Part shown: positions 15,427 through 23,217 of the stretch, in pieces
How positions within the stretch are numbered: the first letter of the stretch is position 1
Layout of the letters: the number at the start of each line of letters is the position of its first letter
Assembly: GCA_965226045.1 (NCBI GenBank)
Contig: CBDDBU010000009.1
Location: 1-25,581 of the forward strand
Reading direction: 5' to 3'
DNA: 25,581 nt
Source: CBDDBU01 sp965226045
GTDB lineage: Bacteria > Pseudomonadota > Alphaproteobacteria > VGEJ01
The notes under the pieces: model-generated
What the model was told of the DNA's origin: nothing
Databases searched by the model: none
What the model saw: the letters and a program-made list of their open reading frames with translations, nothing else
Position numbers and translations under genes: made by a program

Positions 15427-15621
15427 CCCTTGGTCAAATCGTAGGGCGTCATCTCGACCAGGACCTTGTCGCCGGTGAGAACGCGGATCCGATTCTTGCG
15501 CATCTTGCCGGAGGTGTGGGCAAGCAGCTCATGTTCATTGTCGAGGACAACTCGAAACATGGCATTGGGTAGTAGTTCCTGAACCGGTGCCAGGAAATTC
15601 CAGAAGTTCTTCTTTGGCCAT
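15402..15621 (-). pseudogene. infA: Translation initiation factor IF-1, with a +1 frameshift as sequenced
   Basis: The ATG at 15621 gives MAKEELLEFPGT, then the frame breaks. One base over, the rest reads VQELLPNAMFRVVLDNEHEL, continuing AHTSGKMRKNRIRVL and then GDKVLVEMTPYDLTKGRITFRFK, stop. Together they make a 72-residue IF-1, exactly the family length, once a single base is removed from CACCGGTT (plus 15584-15585, CC for C). IF-1 is an essential OB-fold protein binding the ribosomal A site, and no second copy is seen here. A real loss is unlikely. This is the strongest evidence that some +1 changes in this region are sequence errors. Confidence 0.93.
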
Positions 15622-15684
15622 CGGCTCTCCGGTTGTTGATCGCGGACCTTCGCAAGATGCGCGCCCGAGGGTCCAAAATCAAGG

Positions 15685-16170
15685 CTATTTGCCGGTGATC
15701 GCGCACCATCCGGGGTGATCGGGAAGCTGCGGCGGCGCGGCCTCGGCGAACGCTTCGATGATGCGCCGCGCCAGGGTGTCGCGAACCTGGCGAAAGGCTT
15801 CGAGGATAGCGTCGCGGTTGCCGTGCACAGCGGTCGCGTCGAAGGTATGCCAGAACCACAGATCGCAGGCCGAGGTGCGGGTCAGCTCGACCGCCTTGTG
15901 CTGAGCCTCGGGCGACAGCGATATCACCAGGTCGAACGAGGTGTCCTCGAGCTCCTCGAAAGACTTGGGCTTGTGGCTGTACATGTCGATGCCGATTTCC
16001 GCCATCACGGCGACCGCGAAGCCGCTTGGCTCGCCCTTGCGCGCGCCGACCGAATCGATGAAGACGCGATCGCCATACAGTTGCTTCATGATCCCCTCGG
16101 CCATCGGCGAGCGGGCGGCGTTGAGGGTACAGGCGAACAGGACGCTGCTGGGCAACCGTGCCGTCGTCAT
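15685..16170 (-). CDS. Low-molecular-weight protein tyrosine phosphatase / arsenate reductase-like protein
   Basis: A 161-residue protein with the N-terminal phosphate-binding loop CTLNAARS (C-X5-R-S) after a hydrophobic strand (SVLFACTLN). HKPKSFEEL and the central FDLVISLSPEAQ follow. The C-terminal general-acid region is atypical. In Alphaproteobacteria this relative is regularly placed between UPF0262 and infA. Tyrosine phosphatase and thioredoxin-coupled ArsC share the fold. Substrate cannot be chosen from sequence. ATG start, separated from UPF0262 by 37 bp holding 15-bp repeats. Confidence 0.85.
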   Translation of the reverse strand: MTTARLPSSVLFACTLNAARSPMAEGIMKQLYGDRVFIDSVGARKGEPSGFAVAVMAEIGIDMYSHKPKSFEELEDTSFDLVISLSPEAQHKAVELTRTSACDLWFWHTFDATAVHGNRDAILEAFRQVRDTLARRIIEAFAEAAPPQLPDHPGWCAITGK

Positions 16171-16175
16171 CGCGC

Positions 16176-16220
16176 CGTCAGCCGCGCCATAGTCAGCTGC
16201 GCCACCGTCAGCCGCGAATG
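16176..16220. repeat. Three tandem 15-bp repeats between UPF0262 and the phosphatase gene
   Basis: CGTCAGCCGCGCCAT, AGTCAGCTGCGCCAC and CGTCAGCCGCGAATG lie end to end. The last unit overlaps the UPF0262 stop codon, and the others fill the gap before the phosphatase ATG. Confidence 0.75.
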
Positions 16221-16687
16221 TGGAGAACGCAGATCAGGGTGAACAGGCGCCGGGCGGTGCCGAAATCGGTCGTGATCTTGCCGGCCAATCGCTCGCGCAG
16301 CAGCTCCGACCCCTCGTCGTGGATGCCGCGCCGCGCCATGTCGAGGGTCTCGATCCGCGACGGCGTCGCCGTCTTGATGGCCTGGAAATAGCTCTCGCAG
16401 ATCATGAAGTACTCGCGCACGAGGTTGCGAAATGGCGTTAGCGCCAGGGTCACGGTGCTGAGCGGTTGGTCCTGGGCGTCTCGGATGTCGAACAGCAGGC
16501 GGTTCTCCTCGAGGCGGAGGTGCAGGCTGTAGGGTCCGGCGTCGATCCCGTCGGGGACGAACTGGTTCTCCTCGATCAGGTCGTAGATCGCGACGCGCCG
16601 TTCCTGCTCGACTTCGGGACTGCGCCTGATGACGGTCCGCTCGTCGAGCGTCAATTTAATGATGCGCCCGGTGTCGGGGTCGGTCAC
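16208..16687 (-). CDS. UPF0262 family protein
   Basis: A 159-residue protein of the alphaproteobacteria-restricted UPF0262 family. The visible signature is IYDLIEENQFVPDG, LRLEENRLLFDIRD, then LALTPFRNLVREYFMICESYF and IETLDMARRGIHDEGSELL. Start is GTG, 6 bp after the hisD stop, so it is in the same operon. The C-terminal residues LICVLHIRG end in the first of the local 15-bp repeats. Function is unknown for the whole family. Confidence 0.9.
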   Translation of the reverse strand: MTDPDTGRIIKLTLDERTVIRRSPEVEQERRVAIYDLIEENQFVPDGIDAGPYSLHLRLEENRLLFDIRDAQDQPLSTVTLALTPFRNLVREYFMICESYFQAIKTATPSRIETLDMARRGIHDEGSELLRERLAGKITTDFGTARRLFTLICVLHIRG

Positions 16688-16693
16688 GGCGGT

Positions 16694-18001
16694 TCAGGTC
16701 GCGGTGGCGCGCAGGCGGATGCGGACCGACTCGGCGTGCCCGGTCAGCCCCTCCGCCTCGGCCAGGGTGATGGCCGCCGGGCCGATGCGGCGCAGGCTGC
16801 GCGCATCGCAGCGCACCAGCGATGTGCGCTTGACGAACTCATGCACCGACAGCCCCGAGGAGAAGCGCGCGCCGCGCGCGGTCGGCAGCACGTGGTTGGT
16901 GCCCGCCACATAGTCGCCGATCGCTTCGGGCGTATGGCGGCCGAGGAGGATGGCGCCGGCGTGGTGCACTTGTTCGGCCAGCGCGTCCGCTGCGGCATCA
17001 TCGAGCGCCAGTTCGAGGTGCTCGGGCGCGAGCCGGTCGATCAGTTCGGGCGCGTCGGCCAACGCCGCGAGGACGATCACCGCGCCATGATCGCGCCAGC
17101 TCGCGGCCGCGATGGCGGCGCGCGCGAGGGTGGCGAGGCGCCGCGCGACCGCCGCCTCGACCCGGTCGGCGAAGCCGTCGTCGTCGGTCAACAAGATCGC
17201 CTGGGCGGCCTCGTCGTGCTCGGCCTGGGACAGCAGATCGGCGGCGATCCAGTCGGGGTCGTTGCGGCCGTCGGCGACCACCACAATCTCCGAGGGGCCG
17301 GCGATCAGATCGATGCCGACGACGCCGAAGACGAGGCGCTTGGCGGCGGCGACGTAGGCGTTGCCGGGGCCGACGATCTTATCCACGGGCGCGATGGTCG
17401 CGGTGCCGTAGGCCAGCGCCGCGACGGCCTGGGCGCCGCCGATCCGGTAGATTTCCGTGATTCCGGCCCGCGCGGCGGCGGCGAGAACGAGCGGGTTGGG
17501 TCCGCCCGTGCCGCACGGCACCACCATGGCGATGCGGCCGACGCCGGCGACCCGCGCGGGCAGCGCGTTCATCAGGACCGAACTCGGGTAGGCGGCGGTG
17601 CCGCCCGGGACATAGAGGCCGACCGCCGCGAGCGGCGTCCAGCGCGAACCAAGCTCGACGCCGAGCGCATCGGTGTAGCGGTCGTCGGTTGGCAGCTGGC
17701 GTTGGTGATGGGCGGTGATGCGCTCGGCGGCGAGATCGAGCGCGGCCCGCACGGCGGGTGGCACACGTTCGACTGCAGCCGCGATCTCGGCCGCGCCAAT
17801 CCTGAATGCCGCCGGCTCGAGCGCCACGCCATCGAAGCGCTCGACATAGTAGCGCACGGCCTCGTCACCGCGCGCGCGCACGGCAGCGAGGATCTGGGCC
17901 ACCGCGCGCTCGACATCCGGCGCCGCGCTCGCCCGGTCCGCCACGAGGCGGGCGAACGAGGCCGCGAAGCCCGCCTCGCGCGCGTCGAGCCTAAGCGCCA
18001 C
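16694..18001 (-). CDS. hisD: Histidinol dehydrogenase
   Basis: A 435-residue enzyme for the last two steps of histidine synthesis (histidinol to histidine, two NAD+). Motifs: YVPGGTAAYPSSVLMNALPA, IVGPGNAYVAAAKR, IAGPSEIVVVAD, SQAEHDEAAQAIL (zinc ligands Q/H and D region), APEHLEL (active-site E/H) and GTNHVLPTARGARFSSGLSV. The GTG start at 18001 lies inside the hisG 3' end (11-bp overlap), so translation is coupled. Intact. Confidence 0.97.
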   Translation of the reverse strand: MALRLDAREAGFAASFARLVADRASAAPDVERAVAQILAAVRARGDEAVRYYVERFDGVALEPAAFRIGAAEIAAAVERVPPAVRAALDLAAERITAHHQRQLPTDDRYTDALGVELGSRWTPLAAVGLYVPGGTAAYPSSVLMNALPARVAGVGRIAMVVPCGTGGPNPLVLAAAARAGITEIYRIGGAQAVAALAYGTATIAPVDKIVGPGNAYVAAAKRLVFGVVGIDLIAGPSEIVVVADGRNDPDWIAADLLSQAEHDEAAQAILLTDDDGFADRVEAAVARRLATLARAAIAAASWRDHGAVIVLAALADAPELIDRLAPEHLELALDDAAADALAEQVHHAGAILLGRHTPEAIGDYVAGTNHVLPTARGARFSSGLSVHEFVKRTSLVRCDARSLRRIGPAAITLAEAEGLTGHAESVRIRLRATAT

Positions 18002-18653
18002 CGACCACCCCCCGGAAGCGGTCGATCCAGCCCCCGAGTTCGACCGATCGCGTCTTGAGCGCGGTCCGATTGGCGATCAAGCGCGCGGTGATGTCGGCGA
18101 TTCGTTCGACCTCGACCAGGCCGTTGGCGCGCAGCGTCGCGCCGGTGGCGACCAAATCGACGATGCGCCGGCACAGCCCGAGCGCCGGGGCCAGCTCCAT
18201 CGCGCCGTGCAGCTTGATGCACTCGGCCTGGACGCCACGGGCGGCGAAGTGGCGGCGGGTCACGTTGGGGTACTTGGTCGCCACGCGAATGTGGCTCCAG
18301 CGTGACGGATCGTCCTCGGCCAGCATCGCCGCCGACTCGGCGACGGCGAGGTGACAGCGCCCAATACGAAGGTCGAGCGGCGCGTAAATCTCGGGGTAGT
18401 CGAATTCCATCAGCACATCGCCCCCCGCGATGCCGAGTTGAGCGCCCCCGAAAGCGACGAACGTCGCCACATCGAAGCTACGCACGCGCACGATGCTGAC
18501 GTGATCGAGGTTGGTGCGAAAGTGGAGCTTGCGCGAGGTGTCGTCGGCGAAGTCGGGCTCGGGCTCGATGCCGGCGCCGCGAATGAGCGGCAGCGCTTCG
18601 CTCAATAGCCGGCCGGCGGGTACCGCGAGCACCAGCGGATCCTCAAATGGCAA
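17991..18653 (-). CDS. hisG: ATP phosphoribosyltransferase, short form (catalytic subunit)
   Basis: It catalyses the first step of histidine synthesis (ATP + PRPP). The short-form length (220 residues from the chosen start) lacks the C-terminal regulatory domain, so a HisZ partner is expected elsewhere. Motifs: LAVPAGRLLSEALPLI, GAQLGIAGGDVLME (PRPP-loop region) and VDLVATGATLRANGLVEVE. I choose the TTG at 18653 (preceded by GGGAGAGCG) because homology begins at LPFEDPLVLAVPAG. An upstream start at 18764 would overlap the DUF2948 gene and adds an Arg-rich unconserved tail. Confidence 0.92.
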   Translation of the reverse strand: MPFEDPLVLAVPAGRLLSEALPLIRGAGIEPEPDFADDTSRKLHFRTNLDHVSIVRVRSFDVATFVAFGGAQLGIAGGDVLMEFDYPEIYAPLDLRIGRCHLAVAESAAMLAEDDPSRWSHIRVATKYPNVTRRHFAARGVQAECIKLHGAMELAPALGLCRRIVDLVATGATLRANGLVEVERIADITARLIANRTALKTRSVELGGWIDRFRGVVGGA

Positions 18654-18706
18654 GGCGCTCTCCCGGCGTTCGGTTGATCCCTGGGCCCGGCTCCCGACGG
18701 GCCGGC

Positions 18707-19195
18707 TCACGCGTTCTCGTCGTTCTCGTCGGTGGCGTGAGACGGCCAGCTGCGGGTCTCCCACGCGTCGCCGAGGTCGCTAAGGTGGCATTCAATGAAC
18801 TCCGCCTCAAGCCTGACAGTGGCCCCACCGGCGAACACCAGCTCGATGTGCAGACCGCCGTCGTCCGTCATCGGTTCGGCGCGAATCGTCAGCAGCTCAA
18901 GCGCCGGGCCGCCCTGACCCTGCGCGATGCCGCGAACCCGCGCGGCGAGTATGCCCTCGAAGTGAATGCCGCAACGGATGCGCTCGTGGCCGTGGCGCGC
19001 GCCGCGGTGTTCGCGCTCCCAGCGAAAGCGGCTGCATACGACGGCGAAGCGGTGCCGCGCGGGCAGGTAGGACATCTCCTCGATCCGTACCACAGCGTCT
19101 TGAAGGCAGGCGGCGATAATCGCGAGATCGTCGTGATCCTCGGCCCGCAGTCGCAGCGGCGCGCCAGCGCGCGGTGGGGTCGTTCCTTCGGTCAT
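18707..19195 (-). CDS. DUF2948 family protein
   Basis: A 162-residue protein of the alphaproteobacterial DUF2948 family, normally found between murA and hisD/hisG. Visible family features are LRLRAEDHDDLAIIAACLQDAV, FAVVCSRFRWE, then LELLTIRAEP and VRLEAEFIECHLSDLGD. The C-terminus ends DENDENA, encoded by a duplicated 9-bp unit. Function unknown. It starts at an ATG 23 bp after murA. Confidence 0.88.
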   Translation of the reverse strand: MTEGTTPPRAGAPLRLRAEDHDDLAIIAACLQDAVVRIEEMSYLPARHRFAVVCSRFRWEREHRGARHGHERIRCGIHFEGILAARVRGIAQGQGGPALELLTIRAEPMTDDGGLHIELVFAGGATVRLEAEFIECHLSDLGDAWETRSWPSHATDENDENA

Positions 19196-19218
19196 GTGGT
19201 TCAGAGCGGGTTCATGGT

Positions 19219-20505
19219 TCAGACCGGTTGGCGGCTGATCTCAGCGCCAAGGCCGGCGAGCTTTTCGACCAGGTGCTCGTAGCCGCGGTCGAGATGGTAG
19301 ACGCGATTGACGACCGTTTCGCCCTCGGCGGCGAGTCCGGCCAGGACCAGCGAGACCGAGGCCCTGAGATCGGTCGCCATCACCGGCGCCCCTTTGAGGC
19401 GGCCGACGCCGGTGACGATCGCCGTGGCGCCGCGCAACGCGATGTCGGCGCCCATGCGGCATAGCTCCGGCACGTGCATGAAGCGGTTCTCAAAGATCGC
19501 CTCGGTGACGGTCGAGGTCCCGCGCGCCGTACACAGGAGCGCCATCAACTGCGCCTGCATGTCGGTGGGAAAGCCGGGATAGGGCTGGGTCGTGATCGTG
19601 ATGCCAGCGAGGTCGAGGCCACCGCCGGTGACGCGCAGGCCATCCGCCGTGGTGGCGATGCCGACGCCGATCCGCGACAACGTCTCGACCACTGATTCGA
19701 GCACGTCGAGGCGCGTATCCACAAGCTCAATATCGCCGCCACTGATGGCCGCAGCGATGGCGTAGGTGCCGGTCTCGATGCGGTCGGGCAGAACCCGATA
19801 GGTCGCGCCGTGCAGTGCGTCCACACCCTGGATGGTCAGGCGCGAGGCGCCAATCCCCGCGATCTCGGCGCCCATCGCGCGCAGGCAATAGGCGAGGTCG
19901 GCGACCTCCGGCTCGCGGGCCGCGTTTTCGAGCACGGTCTCGCCACGCGCCAGGGTCGCCGTGGCGAGCAAGTTCTCGGTCGCCCCGACCGACACCGAAG
20001 GGAAGGTAATGCGCGCGCCGGTCAGGCCATGCGGGGCGCGGGCGTGGACGTAGCCGTCACGCAATTCGATCTCGGCGCCGAGGCGCTCGAGCCCGTTGAG
20101 ATGGAGATCGACCGGCCGCGTGCCGATCGCGCACCCACCCGGCAACGAGACGGTGGCCGCGCCGCACCGGGCGAGCAGCGGGCCCAGCACGAGGATCGAG
20201 GCGCGCATCTTGCGCACGATATCGTAGGGCGCTTCCGTCCCGGTGATGTCGGCCGCGCGCAGCGCCATCACCCGGCCGGCCGAGGCGCCGAGACCAGCGG
20301 CCGCGTCGAAGCTCACCTCGACGCCAAGGTGGCCGAGCAGACTCGCCAGGGTCGCGATATCGCCGAGATGGGGCAGGTTCGACAGCGTCAGCGTCTGGTC
20401 GGTCAGCAGGCTCGCGGCCATCAGCGGCAACGCCGCGTTCTTGGCTCCACCGATCCGCACCCGCCCGCGCAGCGGCCGGCCGCCGCTCACCAGGATGCGT
20501 TCCAT
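19219..20505 (-). CDS. murA: UDP-N-acetylglucosamine 1-carboxyvinyltransferase
   Basis: A 428-residue cytoplasmic enzyme that adds enolpyruvate from PEP to UDP-GlcNAc, the first committed step of peptidoglycan synthesis and the fosfomycin target. K22/N23 in GGAKNAALPLMAA bind UDP-GlcNAc. The catalytic Cys is C125 in LPGGCAIGTRPVDLHL, so a normal fosfomycin-sensitive active site is expected. YPGFPTDMQAQLMAL carries the conserved Asp. It is full-length and intact, and leads the DUF2948-hisG-hisD run. Confidence 0.97.
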   Translation of the reverse strand: MERILVSGGRPLRGRVRIGGAKNAALPLMAASLLTDQTLTLSNLPHLGDIATLASLLGHLGVEVSFDAAAGLGASAGRVMALRAADITGTEAPYDIVRKMRASILVLGPLLARCGAATVSLPGGCAIGTRPVDLHLNGLERLGAEIELRDGYVHARAPHGLTGARITFPSVSVGATENLLATATLARGETVLENAAREPEVADLAYCLRAMGAEIAGIGASRLTIQGVDALHGATYRVLPDRIETGTYAIAAAISGGDIELVDTRLDVLESVVETLSRIGVGIATTADGLRVTGGGLDLAGITITTQPYPGFPTDMQAQLMALLCTARGTSTVTEAIFENRFMHVPELCRMGADIALRGATAIVTGVGRLKGAPVMATDLRASVSLVLAGLAAEGETVVNRVYHLDRGYEHLVEKLAGLGAEISRQPV

Positions 20506-20561
20506 CGACCTCGCCCTCCAGCGCTCGCCAGCGCCCGTTCTCGAAGCATCATATGCGAGGG

Positions 20562-20750
20562 TCAGCTTTCGTCAGACGGTGACGCGGTGGTGGGGGGCGC
20601 GGCGGGGGTGGCCCGCGTCCGCGCCTTGCGCAAGTTGAGGTTGCGCCTCAGCGCGCGGCGCAGGCGCTCGATCCGCTGCCGTTCCTTCGCGGCGGTTCGC
20701 CGGGACTTCGCGCCGCTACGATCGTCATTGGCCACGCCCCAAGGTGGCAA
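20562..20750 (-). CDS. Small basic protein upstream of murA
   Basis: A 62-residue, strongly basic protein with a core RRALRRNLNLRKARTRA. It resembles small Arg-rich proteins encoded beside murA in many Alphaproteobacteria. The ATG at 20750 or the GTG at 20735 could be the start. The C-terminal part is low complexity (ATPAAPPTTASPSDES). No function known. It lies 56 bp upstream of murA on the same strand. Confidence 0.55.
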   Translation of the reverse strand: MPPWGVANDDRSGAKSRRTAAKERQRIERLRRALRRNLNLRKARTRATPAAPPTTASPSDES

Positions 20751-20796
20751 CCGCCTGGAACCCGGTCAAGTGGTCAGCGACAAGGCTCGCGCCGGC

Positions 20797-20864
20797 GCCG
20801 TTACGTGCGGCTTTCGCGCCGTGGCCCCGGGCCGTTGCGCGCGGCTTCCGCGCCGTGGCAATGT
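20797..20864 (+). repeat. Two imperfect 34-bp tandem repeats before tRNA-Thr
   Basis: GCCGTTACGTGCGGCTTTCG and GCCGTTGCGCGCGGCTTCCG start two adjacent 34-bp units that continue CGCCGTGGC in both. They lie 10 bp before the tRNA, where its promoter is expected. Confidence 0.7.
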
Positions 20865-20874
20865 GCCGCCCGGC

Positions 20875-20949
<75 letters not shown>

Positions 20950-20989
20950 CGCTCTCCCCCAGCATTCTGGGCTTTTGGCCTCATCCTGA

Positions 20990-21024
20990 CCTCGTTCTGC
21001 CCGGCAGAATGCGGCAGAACGAGG
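20990..21024. other. Perfect 12-bp inverted repeat downstream of tRNA-Thr
   Basis: CCTCGTTCTGCC (20990-21001) and GGCAGAACGAGG (21013-21024) are exact complements around an 11-base loop. Inside, CTGCCCGGCAG is a second small palindrome. It is not followed by a T run, so it is a poor intrinsic terminator. It could be a binding or recombination site. Confidence 0.75.
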
Positions 21025-21109
21025 CAGGAATGTGCCCTTCCATCCGGGCAAAACCCGTGGAGTCTGTTCGCTCCGCGTTCCCATACCCCAAAGCGCACGA
21101 GGTGATCTC

Positions 21110-21322
21110 ATGAGTATCCCGCTTCCTGGCGTGGCACGCCGTCTTCGTAAAGAACACGGTGTCGCCATCAGCTATGGCCAAGTCTATCGAGCCGTGCTCG
21201 ACGGGCGCATCCCGGCAGAGCAGGGCATCAACGGTCGCTACACCGTTCAGGAGAGCGATCTGTCCTTGATTGCCCGGACGTTCGCGCCCAAGACGGTCGC
21301 AGAGTCACCCGCGGCCGCCTGA
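21110..21322 (+). CDS. Small HTH-type DNA-binding protein (mobile-element type)
   Basis: A 70-residue protein starting at an ATG with a good GAGGTGATC leader. The sequence ISYGQVYRAVLDGRIPAEQGINGRYTVQESDL looks like a winged-helix/MerR-like fold with a recognition helix and a GRY wing, the sort seen in excisionases and small phage regulators. It is the first gene after tRNA-Thr and is followed by primase-like debris. An integrative element origin is therefore likely, but the family is not identified. Confidence 0.6.
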   Translation: MSIPLPGVARRLRKEHGVAISYGQVYRAVLDGRIPAEQGINGRYTVQESDLSLIARTFAPKTVAESPAAA

Positions 21323-21336
21323 GCCGAGGGCTCGCC

Positions 21337-21528
21337 GTGGGCAAGATGGTTGCCACGTTTCGCGCCAAGGGCGGGGAGCTGGACGCGCTCGAACCCGTTC
21401 GGGGGGCCGCCATGGCGGTTGGCGATCTCCATGATCGCGCACCTGGGCCTCTCACCCCGCAGACGTTCCGTGATCTCTGCTCGGCATACGCCAGTGCCTG
21501 CGTGCGTTGGATGAGGCGGTCACCGTAA
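21337..21528 (+). CDS. Possible small accessory protein
   Basis: A 63-residue frame starting with GTG, with contents such as ATFRAKGGELDALEPVRGAAMAV and TFRDLCSAYASACVRWMRR that look protein-like rather than random. It overlaps the start of the primase-like frame by 22 bp. No family recognised. Low confidence. Confidence 0.35.
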   Translation: MGKMVATFRAKGGELDALEPVRGAAMAVGDLHDRAPGPLTPQTFRDLCSAYASACVRWMRRSP

Positions 21529-21935
21529 CCGGTCCCTCCGCCGCCGAGATCGCCAACATGCTCGCCGAGAGGGCCGAGAACCTGGCGGTCGAATTGCTGG
21601 GCGAGCCGACATCGCGCAACCGCGTTCAGCTGCGGTGGGGACGGCGGGGATCGTTGGCGGTGTGCATCGCCGGTCCGAAGACGGGCCAATTCTTCGACCA
21701 CGAATCCGACGACGGCGGCGATCTGCTGGACCTCGTGAAACACCAACGTGGCGGCTCGATTGGCGACGCCATGAAGTGGTCGCGCGCCTGGCTCGGGCAC
21801 CATCCCGAAGATCCGCCGTCGGTGCGACCGCGCGCTCGGTCGCAGCCCGAGCGCGATGACGACGAGGCCGGCCGGATCGCGATGGCACTGGGCTGGTGGC
21901 ACGAAGCGCGCTCGATCAAGGGCACAATGGGCGAG
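21507..21935 (+). pseudogene. Primase-like (Toprim/CHC2-type) protein, N-terminal part only
   Basis: The frame from a TTG at 21507 holds AAEIANMLAERAENLAVELLG, RVQLRWGRRGSLAVCIAGPK and GQFFDHESDDGGDLLDLVKHQRG. These resemble the N-terminal domain of phage/ICE primase-like Toprim proteins, in which a nucleic-acid-binding fold precedes the catalytic domain. ALGWWHEARSIKGTMGEG follows, where homologues would continue toward the Toprim domain, but the frame then enters unrelated sequence antisense to an AlbA-type gene and stops at 21971. The gene is therefore truncated near 21935, with its catalytic part missing. Family assignment is moderate. Confidence 0.5.
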
Positions 21936-22590
21936 GGATTTCTTTTGTGGAGTTCAATCTTCAGCTGGTAGTTGTGGCGTTCGCCACGCCTCCTCATCGG
22001 TACGGCAGAAAGCTCGGCAGCGATCTTGGGCGTGCGCCCGCGGCTCATCCCTTCGCGGACTTCGTAGTCATCCATCGGCTCCGACTTGAAGTTTCGACGC
22101 CTGTAGTACCGTCTGTCCCCGATTGGTGCACCGTAGTGCTGTGGCACCTCGACGACGTAGGCTACTCTGCCGGGATGTCGCTTATCCAGTGCCACCGGAT
22201 GGATCACGAGCCCATCTATAATCGGTCGAATGTTGCCGGTGATCACGTCCTCAAGCCACTCCTTGGATATGTCTTCGGCATCGCAGCCCTCATCGATCTT
22301 CACAGCGGCGACGCGGCGTTTGCCCTCCTCCATGATTCCTTAGATCACGGCCCCGCCGGCAGCGTTCGCAAGGGCGGACACCGATTTGCTGATCGCTGTG
22401 ATCGCCTTGCCATCTTTCGCGAGCGCCTCGCTCCTTTTGAACTCAAGGTCCAAACGTTCTTGTGTCCGATCTCTGACCAGCCGAGCCAGAGTCTCCTCGA
22501 GCGGCGGACCAGAGTCTCCCCGAGCGGCGCGGTTCGTCCGACGTAGGGATCCTGGGCGAGGGCGTCCCGATGATCGCAACAGCCGATCAT
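21930..22590 (-). pseudogene. AlbA_2/Schlafen-type putative DNA-binding protein, multiply disrupted
   Basis: On the minus strand ERLDLEFKRSEAL and SALANAAGGAVI precede GIMEEGKRRVAAVKIDEG, then IDGLVIHPVAL and GDRRYYRRRNFKSEPM. This is the AlbA_2 (divergent AAA_4/Schlafen-type) arrangement found in small regulators and defence-linked proteins. Three lesions are visible. A 23-bp tandem duplication (22487-22532) shifts the frame between a start at 22590 (MIGCCDHRDALAQD) and the domain. A TAA at 22337-22339 replaces what is probably a tyrosine in GGAVI-Y-GI. The 3' end is fused to the primase-like remnant near 21930. It is clearly dead. Confidence 0.75.
22487..22532. repeat. 23-bp tandem duplication inside the AlbA_2 pseudogene
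   Basis: CAGAGTCTCCTCGAGCGGCG (first copy, 22487) and CAGAGTCTCCCCGAGCGGCG (second copy, 22510) are adjacent and 23 bp apart. They differ by one base in the first 20. As 23 is not divisible by 3, this frameshifts the gene. Confidence 0.85.
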
Positions 22591-22737
22591 GAGCCCACGG
22601 CCTGGTCGAGCAATTCGCGCGCAATGCAGCGTGACCGCGTCGTCGCCGCGCGCAGTCGGACAATTGTTTGCTTGCGGTGCTCTCCGACATCACTCACTGT
22701 TGTCGTCGATACCTACACCGTGAATCGGGGGAATGCC

Positions 22738-23145
22738 ATGCCGGTCACAAAGCTGACAGGTATCTTCGGTTTTTCTCTTTCTGGCGGCTCTCGTCTTGCT
22801 GCCGGCCCACGGTATGGCCGCCGACGAAGCGGCACTCGACAGCGGTAATACCGCGTGGGTACTAACTGCCACCGCACTAGTCCTGTTCATGACCATGCCG
22901 GGGCTCGCGCTATTTTACGGTGGCCTGGTCAGTTCCAAGAACGTGGTTTCGGTCTTGATGCAGTGTTTCGCGATTTGCAGTGCAGTTTCGGTTCTGTGGC
23001 TAGTCTTCGTCTACAGCCTCGCTTTCGGCGACGGTGGCTCCCTCAACCCGGTGATCGGGGGATTTGGCAAGATCTTCATGGGCAGCGTTGGGCTTGGCGC
23101 CTGGTACGGCGATATTCCCGAGACTGTCTTTTTCATGTTTCAGAT
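22738..23145 (+). pseudogene. amt: Ammonium transporter Amt, 5' part (split by IS1595, signal peptide frameshifted)
   Basis: The ATG at 22738, after GGGGGA, begins MPVTKLTGIFGFS. One base over, the frame gives a hydrophobic LAALVLLPAHGMAADEA signal peptide with an AxA-like cleavage site, then GNTAWVLTATALVLFMTMPGLALFYGGLVSSKNVVSVLMQ, clear Amt helices 1-2. Removing one T from the TTT at 22778-22780 joins the two. The reading ends ETVFFMFQM where the IS1595 element enters. Amt proteins are trimeric inner-membrane ammonium channels, usually with a P-II partner gene (glnK), which is not seen next to it. The other half resumes at 25238. Confidence 0.92.
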
Positions 23146-23217
23146 GGGAATTATAAAGACTACTTGAAATCATCGTCCTGAATTCCTATATCTAGATCGT
23201 AGAGAGGGAGACAGGAA

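Noticed and set aside
16466..18058. 530-codon plus-strand frame across hisD/UPF0262
   Set aside because: It is antisense to two well-recognised genes and is low-complexity Gly/Arg/Asp-rich.
18654..18764. Upstream extension of HisG to an earlier start
   Set aside because: It would overlap the DUF2948 gene, adds an unconserved Arg-rich tail, and a good TTG start with ribosome binding site exists where homology begins.
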